DNA from: an uncultured Halieaceae bacterium
GTDB lineage: Bacteria; Pseudomonadota; Gammaproteobacteria; Pseudomonadales; Halieaceae
Direction of reading: 5' to 3'
NCBI GenBank assembly: GCA_913031575.1
Contig: CAJWEV010000006.1
Span: forward strand, 1-64,000
DNA length: 64,000 nt
The stretch's first letter is position 1, and every line of letters begins with the position of its first letter. Positions 1 to 8,694 of the stretch are shown one piece after another. The translations under genes and the position numbers were made by a program. The notes below the pieces were generated by a model. It had not been told where the DNA came from. It was given only the letters and a program-made list of their open reading frames with translations, and searched no databases.

Positions 1-973
1 CGTAGGCGTCAAAGGAGCTGTACTCCCAGGATGGCCGAATACCGACAAAGCTCCAATCCTCGTCGTAACTGTAAATTGAATCAGCATCAACGCTGCTGAG
101 CTGGAGCTGCGAATCGATCGCCTGTCCGCTGTGTCGCCATCTGAGGAAAGCCGAGGTCAGTTCTAAGCTATCCTCGCCGGGCTGGTCACTCAACGTCTGC
201 CGTGTGTTATCCAAAGAAAAAGCATCGTATCCGTTATTAATGTCGAGCCGTGTCACGCCCACATCAATAACGTCAGTGCCATAATCGTGGCGCATTGAGA
301 ATCGACTAGTCCTCTCATCTCGATGATTCGTGTTCCTGACACCGAGGAAAGTATTGTCAATCCAGCCATCCGATTCGTAGCGTTGATCGGCTAAACGAAT
401 TGAGAAAGTGTCTGTGAGCCCCATATTGGCAACAACGTTTGCGCGTCTACCGCCATAGCTCTCAATACCCAAGGCCACCGAGGCTTCGGTTTTATTTGTT
501 GGAGCGCTTGTGGTCACATTGATAAGTCCGGCGAGTGCGCCCGCACCCATTAGGGATCCCTGAGGGCCACGCAATACCTCGATCTGCGCGGTGTCGAAGG
601 TGGTGAGCGCTGCTCCCAAGCCACTGATGTCGATGCCGTCCTGCAAAATCACTACCGACGGGTTGATGGGTTCGACAAACTGGGAGCGTTCGCCAATGCC
701 CCGAATCTGAAAAAAGCGCTGGCGCGACGCACCGGCGCTTGCAGAGATATTGGGAATGGACGTTAACAGGTCCTCAAAGTGGACCGCCTCTCTGAGCGTC
801 TTTTCAGCGTTGCCTAGCTTGCTGACGCTGACCCGATTGCTGTCAGATGCCATCAGTGTGGCGGTGATAACCACCTCCTCAATCGCCGGCTCTTGAGCAT
901 GAGTCGAATGCGATGCTGTGAGAATGATCAGAGCCGTAAAGCATTGGCATTTAAAAGATGAGACCGAGTTCAT
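1..973 (-). CDS. TonB-dependent outer-membrane receptor, N-terminal part (probable thiamin-related transporter)
   Basis: The frame stays open from an ATG at 973 to the window edge (324 codons), so only the 5' part is present. Residues 1-25 look like a signal peptide ending in HSTHA-QE. They are followed by a TonB-box-like segment (IEEVVITAT) and a plug domain containing QIRGIGERSQF, ILQDGID and IEVLRGPQGSLMGAGALAG. The first beta-barrel strands follow. The family imports scarce nutrients across the outer membrane using TonB energy. The TPP riboswitch about 90 nt upstream on the same strand points to thiamin or a thiamin precursor as substrate; this is inferred from regulation, not from the protein. 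A ribosome-binding site (AAGGGA) lies about 9 nt before the ATG. Confidence 0.9.
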   Translation of the reverse strand, partial: MNSVSSFKCQCFTALIILTASHSTHAQEPAIEEVVITATLMASDSNRVSVSKLGNAEKTLREAVHFEDLLTSIPNISASAGASRQRFFQIRGIGERSQFVEPINPSVVILQDGIDISGLGAALTTFDTAQIEVLRGPQGSLMGAGALAGLINVTTSAPTNKTEASVALGIESYGGRRANVVANMGLTDTFSIRLADQRYESDGWIDNTFLGVRNTNHRDERTSRFSMRHDYGTDVIDVGVTRLDINNGYDAFSLDNTRQTLSDQPGEDSLELTSAFLRWRHSGQAIDSQLQLSSVDADSIYSYDEDWSFVGIRPSWEYSSFDAY

Positions 974-1015
974 TGTGACAATTCCCTTACTTGCGACAGA
1001 ATGTTTACGGCTGAT

Positions 1016-1059
1016 AAAAAACGGAGGAATCATCGAGGGAATCGAGCGTGTGCGCTCGA
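1016..1059 (-). promoter_or_regulatory. Possible expression platform of the TPP riboswitch
   Basis: Between the aptamer and the TonB receptor there is a perfect 7-bp hairpin (TCGAGCG, 4-nt loop, CGCTCGA; 1042-1059). Further on the minus strand there is a run of six T (1016-1021) just after TTCCTCCG. The AGGAA at the 3' end of the aptamer (1068-1072) could also pair with TTCCT (1025-1029), enclosing the hairpin in a longer stem before the T-run. This looks like a terminator-type platform, but the pairing was judged by eye. Confidence 0.35.
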
Positions 1060-1061
1060 AA

Positions 1062-1145
1062 GTCCTGTTCCTACGCCGGTACTAGCCGGATCAGGTTCAA
1101 CGGGTTTGCTCTATAAGCATCTCAGGCAACGCCACCCCGCAGGTC
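1062..1145 (-). ncRNA. TPP (thiamin pyrophosphate) riboswitch aptamer
   Basis: Read on the minus strand, the region carries the conserved thi-box blocks in the right order: GCGGGGTGGC, CCTGAGAT, ACCCGTTGAACCTGATC, then CGGCTAGTACCGGCGTAGGAA. The outer stem P1 can form between CCTG at the 5' side and CAGG at the 3' side. TPP riboswitches repress thiamin synthesis or transport genes when TPP is abundant. The only gene downstream on this strand is the TonB receptor starting at 973. Confidence 0.95.
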
Positions 1146-1199
1146 ATTTAAATTGTAGCAGACTGATCTCCGCAGTAGTGTGAAACCAGCGGAGATTGT

Positions 1200-1466
1200 G
1201 AACACGCAGAGCCACCAAGACAGGTATGCAAAAGCTAGGTAGATGCGATGAGTTCAGACAGCGATTCGAATCAGGTAAAAGACACCCAGGCGCAGCTCTC
1301 GGTCGTCGATTTTTCTAAGCCCTAAGTGGCGGAAATTATGCAGTCCGCAGTAAAAATGAGTTTGTTCGCGTTTAAGCTGAGCTTTTGAGCGACGGTAGTA
1401 ACTTTTTCGTCACCTTTTTAGACCCGACCTCAGCTACACTAGAAGCAAATCAATCTGGCACACCAC
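1200..1466. other. Intergenic region between the TPP riboswitch and gspC
   Basis: There is no convincing gene here. A 25-codon frame (1248-1325, plus; begins MSSDSDSNQ) has an AGGTAG 5 nt upstream, but nothing supports it as a gene. A TACACT at 1435-1440 could be the -10 element of the gspC promoter, though no good -35 stands 16-18 nt before it. The T2SS promoter must lie in this stretch, because it is the only gap before the operon. Confidence 0.3.
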
Positions 1467-2486
1467 ATGAACGACCCGACCTCTTTGTTAACCCGGCTCG
1501 ATGCAGACGCGCGATTCCGCGGCCTCTATCGCTGGATAGCGGATGAGCGGCGTTTACCAACTTTCCAAAAAGGGCTGATCGCGCTTCTAATTTTGTGGGC
1601 TGTGAACAGTATGGCGAATATCGTATTGGCAGTCATACCAAGCTCGCCGGTAGAAGTTTCAAAGTCAATTGTCATCAATCCTCCACCATCTACTGCTAAT
1701 GCGTCTGATGATGTTGAGCTGATCGATGTGTCCTCGATTCTTGGCATGACTGTTTTTGGCGCAGTTGAACCCTCTGAGGTAAAGGACCTTCCGCCCGTTG
1801 CAACCATCGCAAATCCTCGCGAGGGGATAGAGAACGGTGCAAGAGAGACGAGTCTCGCGCTCACCTTGACTGGTATTGTGGCCTCGACGACAGATGGGTT
1901 GGGTAGTGCCATGATCGAAGCGCAAAAGAAGCAGGAACTTTATTCGGTTGGCGATGACCTTCCGGCCAACGGCAAGGTCACTCTGGCGAAAATACTGCCC
2001 AAGCAGGTAGTGATCGATAACAATGGCACCTACGAACTGATCACCTTATTTGACGATAACGGTATCGTCGGCGTCGAGCAGTCGGAAGCGTCGGTTCCTG
2101 GGCCTAATTCGTCGGAGCGGGCACCTTCATCAGTATCGGCAACATCAGCGACGCAAGCAGAGCGACAGCGCCTTGCCGCCAATTACCGCGAGCAGCTTTA
2201 CATCGACCCTCAATCCCTGGCCAGTCTCGTATCGATCAGTGCCGTTCAGTCGGATGGCGGACTTAAGGGATATCGGATGGCGCCCGGAAGAGAAGCCGCA
2301 CAATTTACAGCGCTTGGATTCAAAGCCGGTGATATCGTCACAGCGGTAAACGGTTATTCGCTGAGCGATCCCACAAACACGGTACGCTTATATCAGGTGA
2401 TGCGAGATGCCACTGACGCAACCTTCGAGATTGAACGGGACGGATCTCCTGTGTCCATTAGCGTCAGTCTGAGCAGTCTTCAGTAG
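1467..2486 (+). CDS. gspC: Type II secretion system protein C
   Basis: GspC is the inner-membrane component that links the cytoplasmic-membrane platform to the outer-membrane secretin. The 339-residue protein has a short cytoplasmic N-terminus and one membrane segment at about 35-57. A homology region at about 85-165 starts near SSILGMTVFGAVEP, and a PDZ-like C-terminal domain (about 245-339, with GFKAGDIVTAVNG) is the usual substrate or GspD contact part. It is the first gene of a twelve-gene operon and is separated from gspD by 14 nt. Length and architecture are normal for the family. Confidence 0.93.
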   Translation: MNDPTSLLTRLDADARFRGLYRWIADERRLPTFQKGLIALLILWAVNSMANIVLAVIPSSPVEVSKSIVINPPPSTANASDDVELIDVSSILGMTVFGAVEPSEVKDLPPVATIANPREGIENGARETSLALTLTGIVASTTDGLGSAMIEAQKKQELYSVGDDLPANGKVTLAKILPKQVVIDNNGTYELITLFDDNGIVGVEQSEASVPGPNSSERAPSSVSATSATQAERQRLAANYREQLYIDPQSLASLVSISAVQSDGGLKGYRMAPGREAAQFTALGFKAGDIVTAVNGYSLSDPTNTVRLYQVMRDATDATFEIERDGSPVSISVSLSSLQ

Positions 2487-2500
2487 GAGTAACAAATAAC

Positions 2501-4489
2501 ATGCTTACCAATGCAAAAAGCCTCGTTATCGCACTTGCGGTAAGCCTGCTGTTATTTGCTAAACCGGTATTGGGTCAGGAGTTCACGGTTAACCTGAAAG
2601 ACACCGATATTCAGGAGTTCATTGAGTTCGTGGCTGATGTGACCGGCGCCACCATAGTCATAGATCCTGCCGTTAAGGGTAAGGTCAAAGTGATATCGAG
2701 CAAACCGGTCTCGCGCACCGAGCTATACGATCTCTTCCTTTCCATTTTAGATGTTCACGGCTACACAGCGGTGAGGAGTGGTGAAGTCGTTCGCGTTATA
2801 CCAAATAAGAACGCTCGTTCGGCGCCCGTGGATGTCATTTCAGGTACTTCCATCATCAATGATGAATATGTCACACAGGTCATCCGCCTAGAGAATGTGT
2901 CTGCCGCAAAGCTGATTCCCGTATTGCGACCCCTGGTACCGCAGCAAGCCCATATGGCGGCTTATGCGCCAAGTAACGCGATCATCATCTCAGATATTCG
3001 AGCCAACATTGATCGTATTGCAACAATTATCGATCGCATGGATCAGTCGGCCGTCAGAGAAACCGAAATTGTGAAGTTGCGCTATGGCGTGGCTACTGAT
3101 GTGGTGGAGATGCTCAAAACCTTGGAAAAGTCCCGAGCAGGTGAGGGCGCAGATTCCAATGATGAGGCGAGTCTTGTCGCCGATAAGCGGACGAATAGCG
3201 TGATTGTCACCGCTGATGAGGTGAGTATTGAGCGCATCAAGGGACTCATTGATTATCTGGATATTCCCTTAGAGCAAAGCGGAAATGTGAGGGTGTTGTA
3301 TCTGGAGTATGCGGATGCGACCGAAGTTGCTGAGGTACTCACGCGGGTGATGCAGAACCTTTCGCGACTCGATGATGAGAGCTCGGGCCGGACACGTGCT
3401 GCCAATGCGGCCAAATCAACTATCGAGGCGGACGCGGGCACTAATAGCCTTATTATCACTGCGGACACCGATGAGATGGTGGCACTTGAGGCCGTTATTG
3501 CCAGGCTCGATATCCGTCGCGCGCAAGTGTTGGTGGAAGCCATTATTGTCGAGATTGACGTCACCGAGGGCAGAGAGCTGGGGCTCCAGTGGTTGTTTGC
3601 CAATGACTCTGGGCTCTACGGCAGCAACATTAGTCCAGCGCGGCAGGGCAGCAACGCTGCCATTGCTCAAGCTATTTTGCCCGAGGATTCCGCATCAACA
3701 GAAATAGGTGTTCGCGATCTCGCGGGTGCTTTGTCACAAGTTCCGGGCACGACCTTCGGATGGGGTGTGGTTGATCAAAACCTCACGATGACGACCATCC
3801 TTAATACGCTGGAGAAGCAGGGCAACACCAATATTTTGTCCACACCCAGTCTGTTGACGTTGGATAATGAGGAGGCCTTCATTACGGTGGGCCAGCAGGT
3901 ACCGTTCGTCACCGGCAGTTACACCAATACCGGGGCTGCCAATGGCGTGGCGAATCCATTTCAGACGATTCAGCGCGAGAATGTCGGTGTGACCCTGCAA
4001 GTCACCCCGCAGATTAACGAGGGCGATTCGGTGGTAATGGATATCGTTCAGGAGGTGTCGAGTATCTCTCAACAGGCGCTGTCTGCCTCAGATGTAATTA
4101 CCAACGAGCGTAAAATTGAAACCAAAGTGTTAGCAAAAGACGGTGACATCGTCGTCTTGGGCGGTTTGGTAAAAGATGATATTCAAGATTCGCAGCAGGG
4201 GATCCCCCTCCTATCCGGCATACCAGTCTTAGGTCGACTTTTCCGAAATGACGTGGTGTCGGTCACTAAATCGAACCTGCTGGTATTCATTCGCTCGACT
4301 ATCATCCGTGATGATAATGATCTTGCGGGAGCGACCGCAGAAAAGTACCGCTATATCCGTGATCAGCAGCGGCAGCGACGCGATCAGGGGCTGATGTTCC
4401 TCGATGACAATCTGATCCCCGTATTGCCGACGTGGGAAGACCGGGTGCGGTCCCTGCCAGAGGTACCCGAGGAGCAAATCGACCCGTGA
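2501..4489 (+). CDS. gspD: Type II secretion system secretin
   Basis: GspD forms the multimeric outer-membrane channel of the T2SS. The 662-residue product starts with a signal peptide (about 1-25, cleavage near VLG-QE). The N0 domain follows (VNLKDTDIQEFIEFV), then repeated N1-N3 KH-like domains with NAIIISD and TNSVIVTAD signatures. The C-terminal secretin domain (about 340-590) has FITVGQQVPF, VGVTLQVTPQINEGD and LLSGIPVLGRLF. A GAGTAACAA stretch precedes the ATG. The stop overlaps the likely GTG start of gspE. No obvious C-terminal pilotin-binding domain was recognised and no pilotin gene is nearby. Confidence 0.96.
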   Translation: MLTNAKSLVIALAVSLLLFAKPVLGQEFTVNLKDTDIQEFIEFVADVTGATIVIDPAVKGKVKVISSKPVSRTELYDLFLSILDVHGYTAVRSGEVVRVIPNKNARSAPVDVISGTSIINDEYVTQVIRLENVSAAKLIPVLRPLVPQQAHMAAYAPSNAIIISDIRANIDRIATIIDRMDQSAVRETEIVKLRYGVATDVVEMLKTLEKSRAGEGADSNDEASLVADKRTNSVIVTADEVSIERIKGLIDYLDIPLEQSGNVRVLYLEYADATEVAEVLTRVMQNLSRLDDESSGRTRAANAAKSTIEADAGTNSLIITADTDEMVALEAVIARLDIRRAQVLVEAIIVEIDVTEGRELGLQWLFANDSGLYGSNISPARQGSNAAIAQAILPEDSASTEIGVRDLAGALSQVPGTTFGWGVVDQNLTMTTILNTLEKQGNTNILSTPSLLTLDNEEAFITVGQQVPFVTGSYTNTGAANGVANPFQTIQRENVGVTLQVTPQINEGDSVVMDIVQEVSSISQQALSASDVITNERKIETKVLAKDGDIVVLGGLVKDDIQDSQQGIPLLSGIPVLGRLFRNDVVSVTKSNLLVFIRSTIIRDDNDLAGATAEKYRYIRDQQRQRRDQGLMFLDDNLIPVLPTWEDRVRSLPEVPEEQIDP

Positions 4490-6030
4490 ATACTGCGGCC
4501 GACAATCTCGACGTGACCGACGCGCTTGAAACGGCTGTCTCGGAAGAAACAGCGGCCGATACACGCAGCGGTCTGCTGCCTTTCGGGTTCTCGCAGGCCA
4601 AGCAAGTGGTTCTTGAATCGAGTGACGACGGCTTAATACTGAGCTATGTCGGGCGCCTTGATACAGAGACAGTACTCGAGGTGCGACGCACCGCTGGTGC
4701 TAACTTTGCGCTTGAGCAGGTCGATGAAGCTACCTTCCAAGCGCGCCTGAGTGGCGCCTATCAGCGCAACCAGAATCAGGCGGCGCAGATGGCAGAGGAT
4801 CTGTCCTCTGACGTTGATCTCGCCCAGCTCGTCGACGAGATTCCTGATCTTGGTGACCTCATGGATGCGGAGGACGATGCGCCGATCATTCGATTGATTA
4901 ACGCTATTTTGTCGCAGGCCGTGAAAGAGCAGGCATCTGATATCCACATTGAAACTTTTGAAGATCGGCTCTCCGTGCGCTACCGCGTTGACGGTGTACT
5001 TGCCGAAGTGCTTTCGCCCAAGCGTATGTTGGCGCCGCTCTTGGTATCCCGACTCAAGGTGATGGCCAAGTTAGATATTGCTGAGAAGCGAATTCCGCAG
5101 GATGGCCGTATCTCGGTTCGTATCGCCGGCCATGCCATTGATATTCGTATGTCGACTATCCCATCGGCGCACGGTGAGCGGGTGGTGCTGCGTTTGCTGG
5201 ACAAGCAAGCAGGGCAATTGGAGTTGGTTCAGTTAAAAATGAATGCGCAGGTCGGTGACGGCTACCGCGCCGCATTGGCGAGACCTCACGGCATCATTTT
5301 GGTTACGGGACCGACCGGCTCAGGCAAAACTACAACGCTCTATGCAGGGCTATCGAGTATCAATCAGAGTTCACGCAATATTCTGACGATTGAAGACCCA
5401 GTTGAGTATATGTTGCCCGGTGTAGGCCAGACTCAAGTTAATCCTAAGGTCGATATGACGTTCGCACGTGGTTTACGGGCTGTACTGCGGCAGGACCCCG
5501 ATGTGGTGATGGTCGGCGAGATCCGCGACCTTGAGACGGCCGAAATTGCAGTCCAGGCGTCGCTGACGGGACACTTGGTACTCTCAACACTGCACACGAA
5601 TACCGCGATTGGTGCCGTAACACGTTTACAGGATATGGGTGTTGAACCCTTCCTGTTGTCATCCAGCTTGGTCGCCGTCATGGCCCAGCGACTGGTGAGA
5701 CTAGTGTGTACCGATTGTCGAGAGTTGTCTGCTGCGACGTCGAGTGAACGCGAGATGTTGGGCATTAAAGGCGATGATGAGGTTCAAATTTATCACGCCA
5801 AGGGTTGCGCCAAGTGCAACATGACAGGGTATCGCGGGCGAACGGGCATCTACGAATTGATCGAAGTCGATGAAGAGCTGAGAACAGCGATCCATGAAGG
5901 CGAAGGTGAGCAGGCCATGTTGGCGGTGGCCCGTAAACAGTACCCGGGCATTCAGGCTGATGGGCTTCGCAGAATATTGGCCGGTGAGACAACGCTTGAA
6001 GAGGTTCTGCGCGTTACTTCGGTAACTTAA
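4486..6030 (+). CDS. gspE: Type II secretion system ATPase
   Basis: GspE is the cytoplasmic ATPase that powers pseudopilus assembly. The GTG at 4486 is preferred over the upstream ATG at 4432. It overlaps the gspD stop as GTGA, has GAGGAG 11 nt upstream, and gives 514 residues, the usual size. Walker A is GPTGSGKTT at about 275-283; the Asp box and Walker B region (DPDVVMVGEIRD) and the His box (TGHLVLSTLHTN) follow. A four-cysteine zinc site (CTDC ... CAKC) typical of GspE rather than PilT is present near 408-447. The N-terminal domain that binds GspL occupies about the first 110 residues. Confidence 0.96.
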   Translation: MNTAADNLDVTDALETAVSEETAADTRSGLLPFGFSQAKQVVLESSDDGLILSYVGRLDTETVLEVRRTAGANFALEQVDEATFQARLSGAYQRNQNQAAQMAEDLSSDVDLAQLVDEIPDLGDLMDAEDDAPIIRLINAILSQAVKEQASDIHIETFEDRLSVRYRVDGVLAEVLSPKRMLAPLLVSRLKVMAKLDIAEKRIPQDGRISVRIAGHAIDIRMSTIPSAHGERVVLRLLDKQAGQLELVQLKMNAQVGDGYRAALARPHGIILVTGPTGSGKTTTLYAGLSSINQSSRNILTIEDPVEYMLPGVGQTQVNPKVDMTFARGLRAVLRQDPDVVMVGEIRDLETAEIAVQASLTGHLVLSTLHTNTAIGAVTRLQDMGVEPFLLSSSLVAVMAQRLVRLVCTDCRELSAATSSEREMLGIKGDDEVQIYHAKGCAKCNMTGYRGRTGIYELIEVDEELRTAIHEGEGEQAMLAVARKQYPGIQADGLRRILAGETTLEEVLRVTSVT

Positions 6031-6031
6031 C

Positions 6032-7264
6032 GTGGCCGCGTTTAGGTACAAAGCACTCGATACCTCAGGAAAGGTTGTTAAAGGCGTCCTTGAGGGGGAT
6101 TCAGAGCGTCAAATTCGTGCGCAACTCCGAACCAAGAGCCTGCGACCTATTGAGGTTGCTTCTGCAGGCCGTCGTGCGGCCAATAGCGGCAGTGCTGAGG
6201 GTAGTATCCGCCGCGGCCTGTTTGCACCTCGTCTCAGCGCCAGTGAGTTGGCCCTGATTACCCGACAACTGGCCACGCTCGTTTTATCGGCGCTACCGCT
6301 TGATGAGTGCCTCCAAGCTGCTGCAGAACAGACGCGTAAAGCGTCGACCAAAGCTCTGCTGCTCCAGGTCCGCTCGAAAGTCGCAGAGGGCCATACATTG
6401 GCGCACGCGATGGCACAATTTCCTCAAACCTTCGGTGATATGTACCGCGCGATGGTGAACGCGGGAGAGCAGGCAGGCCAACTAGGCCCTGTTCTCGAGC
6501 AGCTGGCTGATTACACCGAAAATCGACAGCACACGGCGCAGAAGCTTCAAATGGCCCTCATCTACCCGTTCGTACTCATCGGGGTAGCGATCGCCGTGGT
6601 GACGGCGCTCATGGTCTTTGTCGTACCCGAGATGGTGGGCATCTTTGCCCAGACCAAAACCGATTTACCACCCTTGACTGTGGCACTCATCGCAACTAGT
6701 GATTTTCTAACCAACCACGGGTGGATCCTGGGTCTTGCAATTGTGGTGCTAGTCATCATTATTCGCCGGTTGTTGAAAAACCCGTCTTACAAGAAACTGT
6801 CTGACGCCGGTTTACTGCGGGTACCTGGCATTCGACGTGTGCTCATCGGGATGGATACGGCGCGATTCTCGTCGACCTTAAGTATTTTGATGGCTTCTGG
6901 GGTACCGCTACTCGACGCGTTGCGCATCGCTGGGGCGGTGATGAACAACCTCGTATTACGGGCTGCAAGCAAAGAGGTTGCAGGTAAGGTACAGGAGGGT
7001 TCGAGCTTGAATCGTGCGCTATCACAGGAGGAGTTTTTTCCTCCCATGATGGTGCATATGGTGGCATCGGGCGAGACCAGTGGTGAGTTGGAAACGATGC
7101 TCGAGCGCTCGGCTTCGAACCAAGAGCGTGAGCTGGAAGCGACCCTGGGTACGGTTATGGGATTATTCGAGCCCATTATGGTGGTTGTCATGGGTGGGCT
7201 GGTGCTGACGATAGTCATGGCAATTCTATTGCCAATATTTGATTTGAACACGATGGTGAGGTAG
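6032..7264 (+). CDS. gspF: Type II secretion system inner-membrane protein F
   Basis: GspF is the polytopic inner-membrane platform protein that works with GspE and GspL. It starts with GTG one base after the gspE stop. The 410 residues begin AAFRYKALDTSGKVVKG, the standard GspF N-terminus. Two T2SSF four-helix domains (about 70-195 and 275-395) follow, with membrane segments near 170-200, 225-245 and 375-405. Length matches the family. Confidence 0.95.
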   Translation: MAAFRYKALDTSGKVVKGVLEGDSERQIRAQLRTKSLRPIEVASAGRRAANSGSAEGSIRRGLFAPRLSASELALITRQLATLVLSALPLDECLQAAAEQTRKASTKALLLQVRSKVAEGHTLAHAMAQFPQTFGDMYRAMVNAGEQAGQLGPVLEQLADYTENRQHTAQKLQMALIYPFVLIGVAIAVVTALMVFVVPEMVGIFAQTKTDLPPLTVALIATSDFLTNHGWILGLAIVVLVIIIRRLLKNPSYKKLSDAGLLRVPGIRRVLIGMDTARFSSTLSILMASGVPLLDALRIAGAVMNNLVLRAASKEVAGKVQEGSSLNRALSQEEFFPPMMVHMVASGETSGELETMLERSASNQERELEATLGTVMGLFEPIMVVVMGGLVLTIVMAILLPIFDLNTMVR

Positions 7265-7268
7265 AGCA

Positions 7269-7703
7269 GTGAAAAAGCAGAGCGGGTTTAGTTTGATCGA
7301 GATTCTTGTGGTATTGGTGATCATGGGCTTGTTAATCAGTGTCGTTGCACCGACCGTCTTGAACAGTGCCGATGATGCACGCATTCAAAAGGTACAGGCT
7401 GACTTTAAATCGATTGAAACAGCGCTGAAGATTTACCGTCTTGATAATTATGTTTATCCGACGACGGAGCAGGGTTTGGTGGCGCTGGTTGAGGCGTCAA
7501 CGCTTGAGCCTGAGCCTCGAAACTTTAAAAAAGGGGGCTACTTACCCGAGGTGCCCATGGACCCGTGGGGTCGGGAGTATCTCTATCTGTCGCCCGGTGA
7601 GTACGGCGAAGTTGATATTTATTCCTTGGGCGCGGACGGTCTGCCGGGTGGCGAGGATCAGAGTGCTGATATCGGCAATTGGGGAGAGGACGACAACTCC
7701 TAA
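7269..7703 (+). CDS. gspG: Type II secretion major pseudopilin
   Basis: GspG polymerises into the periplasmic pseudopilus. A GTG start gives 144 residues. The prepilin leader is KKQSG, cleaved before FSLIE, with the conserved Glu at mature position 5 followed by a hydrophobic helix. The C-terminal half keeps the GspG signatures YRLDNYVYPTTEQGLVAL, the GYL/PWG region and YSLGADGLPGGE-type calcium-site residues near the end. The leader peptidase (GspO/PilD) is not encoded in this window. Confidence 0.96.
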   Translation: MKKQSGFSLIEILVVLVIMGLLISVVAPTVLNSADDARIQKVQADFKSIETALKIYRLDNYVYPTTEQGLVALVEASTLEPEPRNFKKGGYLPEVPMDPWGREYLYLSPGEYGEVDIYSLGADGLPGGEDQSADIGNWGEDDNS

Positions 7704-7730
7704 TTCGCAATGGGTGACCGGTGCGCATCG

Positions 7731-8297
7731 ATGCGTCGAAATCAGAAGGGTTTCAGCCTCATCGAGATGCTGGCTGTGGTGTTTGTCGTTGTGCTTCTCA
7801 CCTCGCTGGTCAGTCTGAATGTCGGTTCAGGAAGTGCAGACATCAACCGAGAAAATCAGGTTCGCAATCTGGGAGCAATGTTGGGCTACGCCCTGACAGA
7901 GGCGGAGCTTAGCGGTACCGATCACGGGCTGTTAATCCATCAACTTGATGGCTTTGACGATGGGTCTTACGGTGGGCTCTGGTTAAGACGTTACGATCAG
8001 GGCTGGGCTGAACCGCTGTCGCTTAACACTGCATTCGAGGACTTGATTTTTGAACGGGGAGTTGAATTAGAGCTCCGCCTTGAGGATCAGCCCCCGGTCG
8101 ATTTTGAAGTGCTGGAAGAGGATGCCAATCCACCGCCACAGATTATTTTGTTTGCGGGTGGAGAGGTCAGCCCCGGTGAACTTGATTGGATAGATGAGCG
8201 GTCGGGTGATCTGCTCTACACCCTGCGATGGGATCTTTTTGGCCGCATGACCTTCATGCCAAAAGGTATAGAGCCTGATGATGTCTCCGAAGATTAA
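7731..8297 (+). CDS. gspH: Type II secretion minor pseudopilin H
   Basis: GspH is a minor pseudopilin near the pseudopilus tip. The start at 7731 gives a short leader, MRRNQKG, before FSLIEML, with Glu at mature position 5. An in-frame ATG at 7710 would add 7 residues and cannot be excluded; neither has a strong ribosome-binding site. The remaining 170 residues form a globular domain of low sequence conservation rich in acidic residues. It overlaps gspI by 20 nt. Confidence 0.9.
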   Translation: MRRNQKGFSLIEMLAVVFVVVLLTSLVSLNVGSGSADINRENQVRNLGAMLGYALTEAELSGTDHGLLIHQLDGFDDGSYGGLWLRRYDQGWAEPLSLNTAFEDLIFERGVELELRLEDQPPVDFEVLEEDANPPPQIILFAGGEVSPGELDWIDERSGDLLYTLRWDLFGRMTFMPKGIEPDDVSED

Positions 8298-8694
8298 AGG
8301 CAATAAACAGCGGGGGTTCACACTGATTGAAGTCATGGTTGCTTTGACGGTGGTGGCCGTGACCTTGCCTGCTTTGCTCTTTCTGCTATCCCAGCAAATT
8401 GACGGAACCGCCTATCTGCGTGATCGCTCTGTCGCGCAATGGGTGGCCGCAGATCGTGTGGCCGAAGTTCGGCTAGCTGTTGCCAAGCAGCGCAGTGCCA
8501 GACCGGGGGTTGTTGCTGGTGAGTCCGAGCGGGCGGGGCGGACCTGGTATTGGCAAAGTAAAATTCAAGAAACGCCGGTGCCTGGGTTTATGCGATTAAC
8601 GGTGACCGTGACGGGAGAAGATACCGACGACGATTCGGTGCTGTTCACGCTCGATGCGTTTTTAAATGCGGAGGTGGTGGATGCGCCCAGCTGA
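8278..8694 (+). CDS. gspI: Type II secretion minor pseudopilin I
   Basis: GspI nucleates the pseudopilus tip together with J and K. The 138-residue precursor has leader MMSPKIKGNKQRG before FTLIEVMVAL, Glu at mature position 5 and a hydrophobic helix to about residue 36. AQWVAADRVAEVRL fits the conserved helix after the membrane segment. The gene begins inside the end of gspH and its end overlaps gspJ, indicating translational coupling. Confidence 0.93.
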   Translation: MMSPKIKGNKQRGFTLIEVMVALTVVAVTLPALLFLLSQQIDGTAYLRDRSVAQWVAADRVAEVRLAVAKQRSARPGVVAGESERAGRTWYWQSKIQETPVPGFMRLTVTVTGEDTDDDSVLFTLDAFLNAEVVDAPS

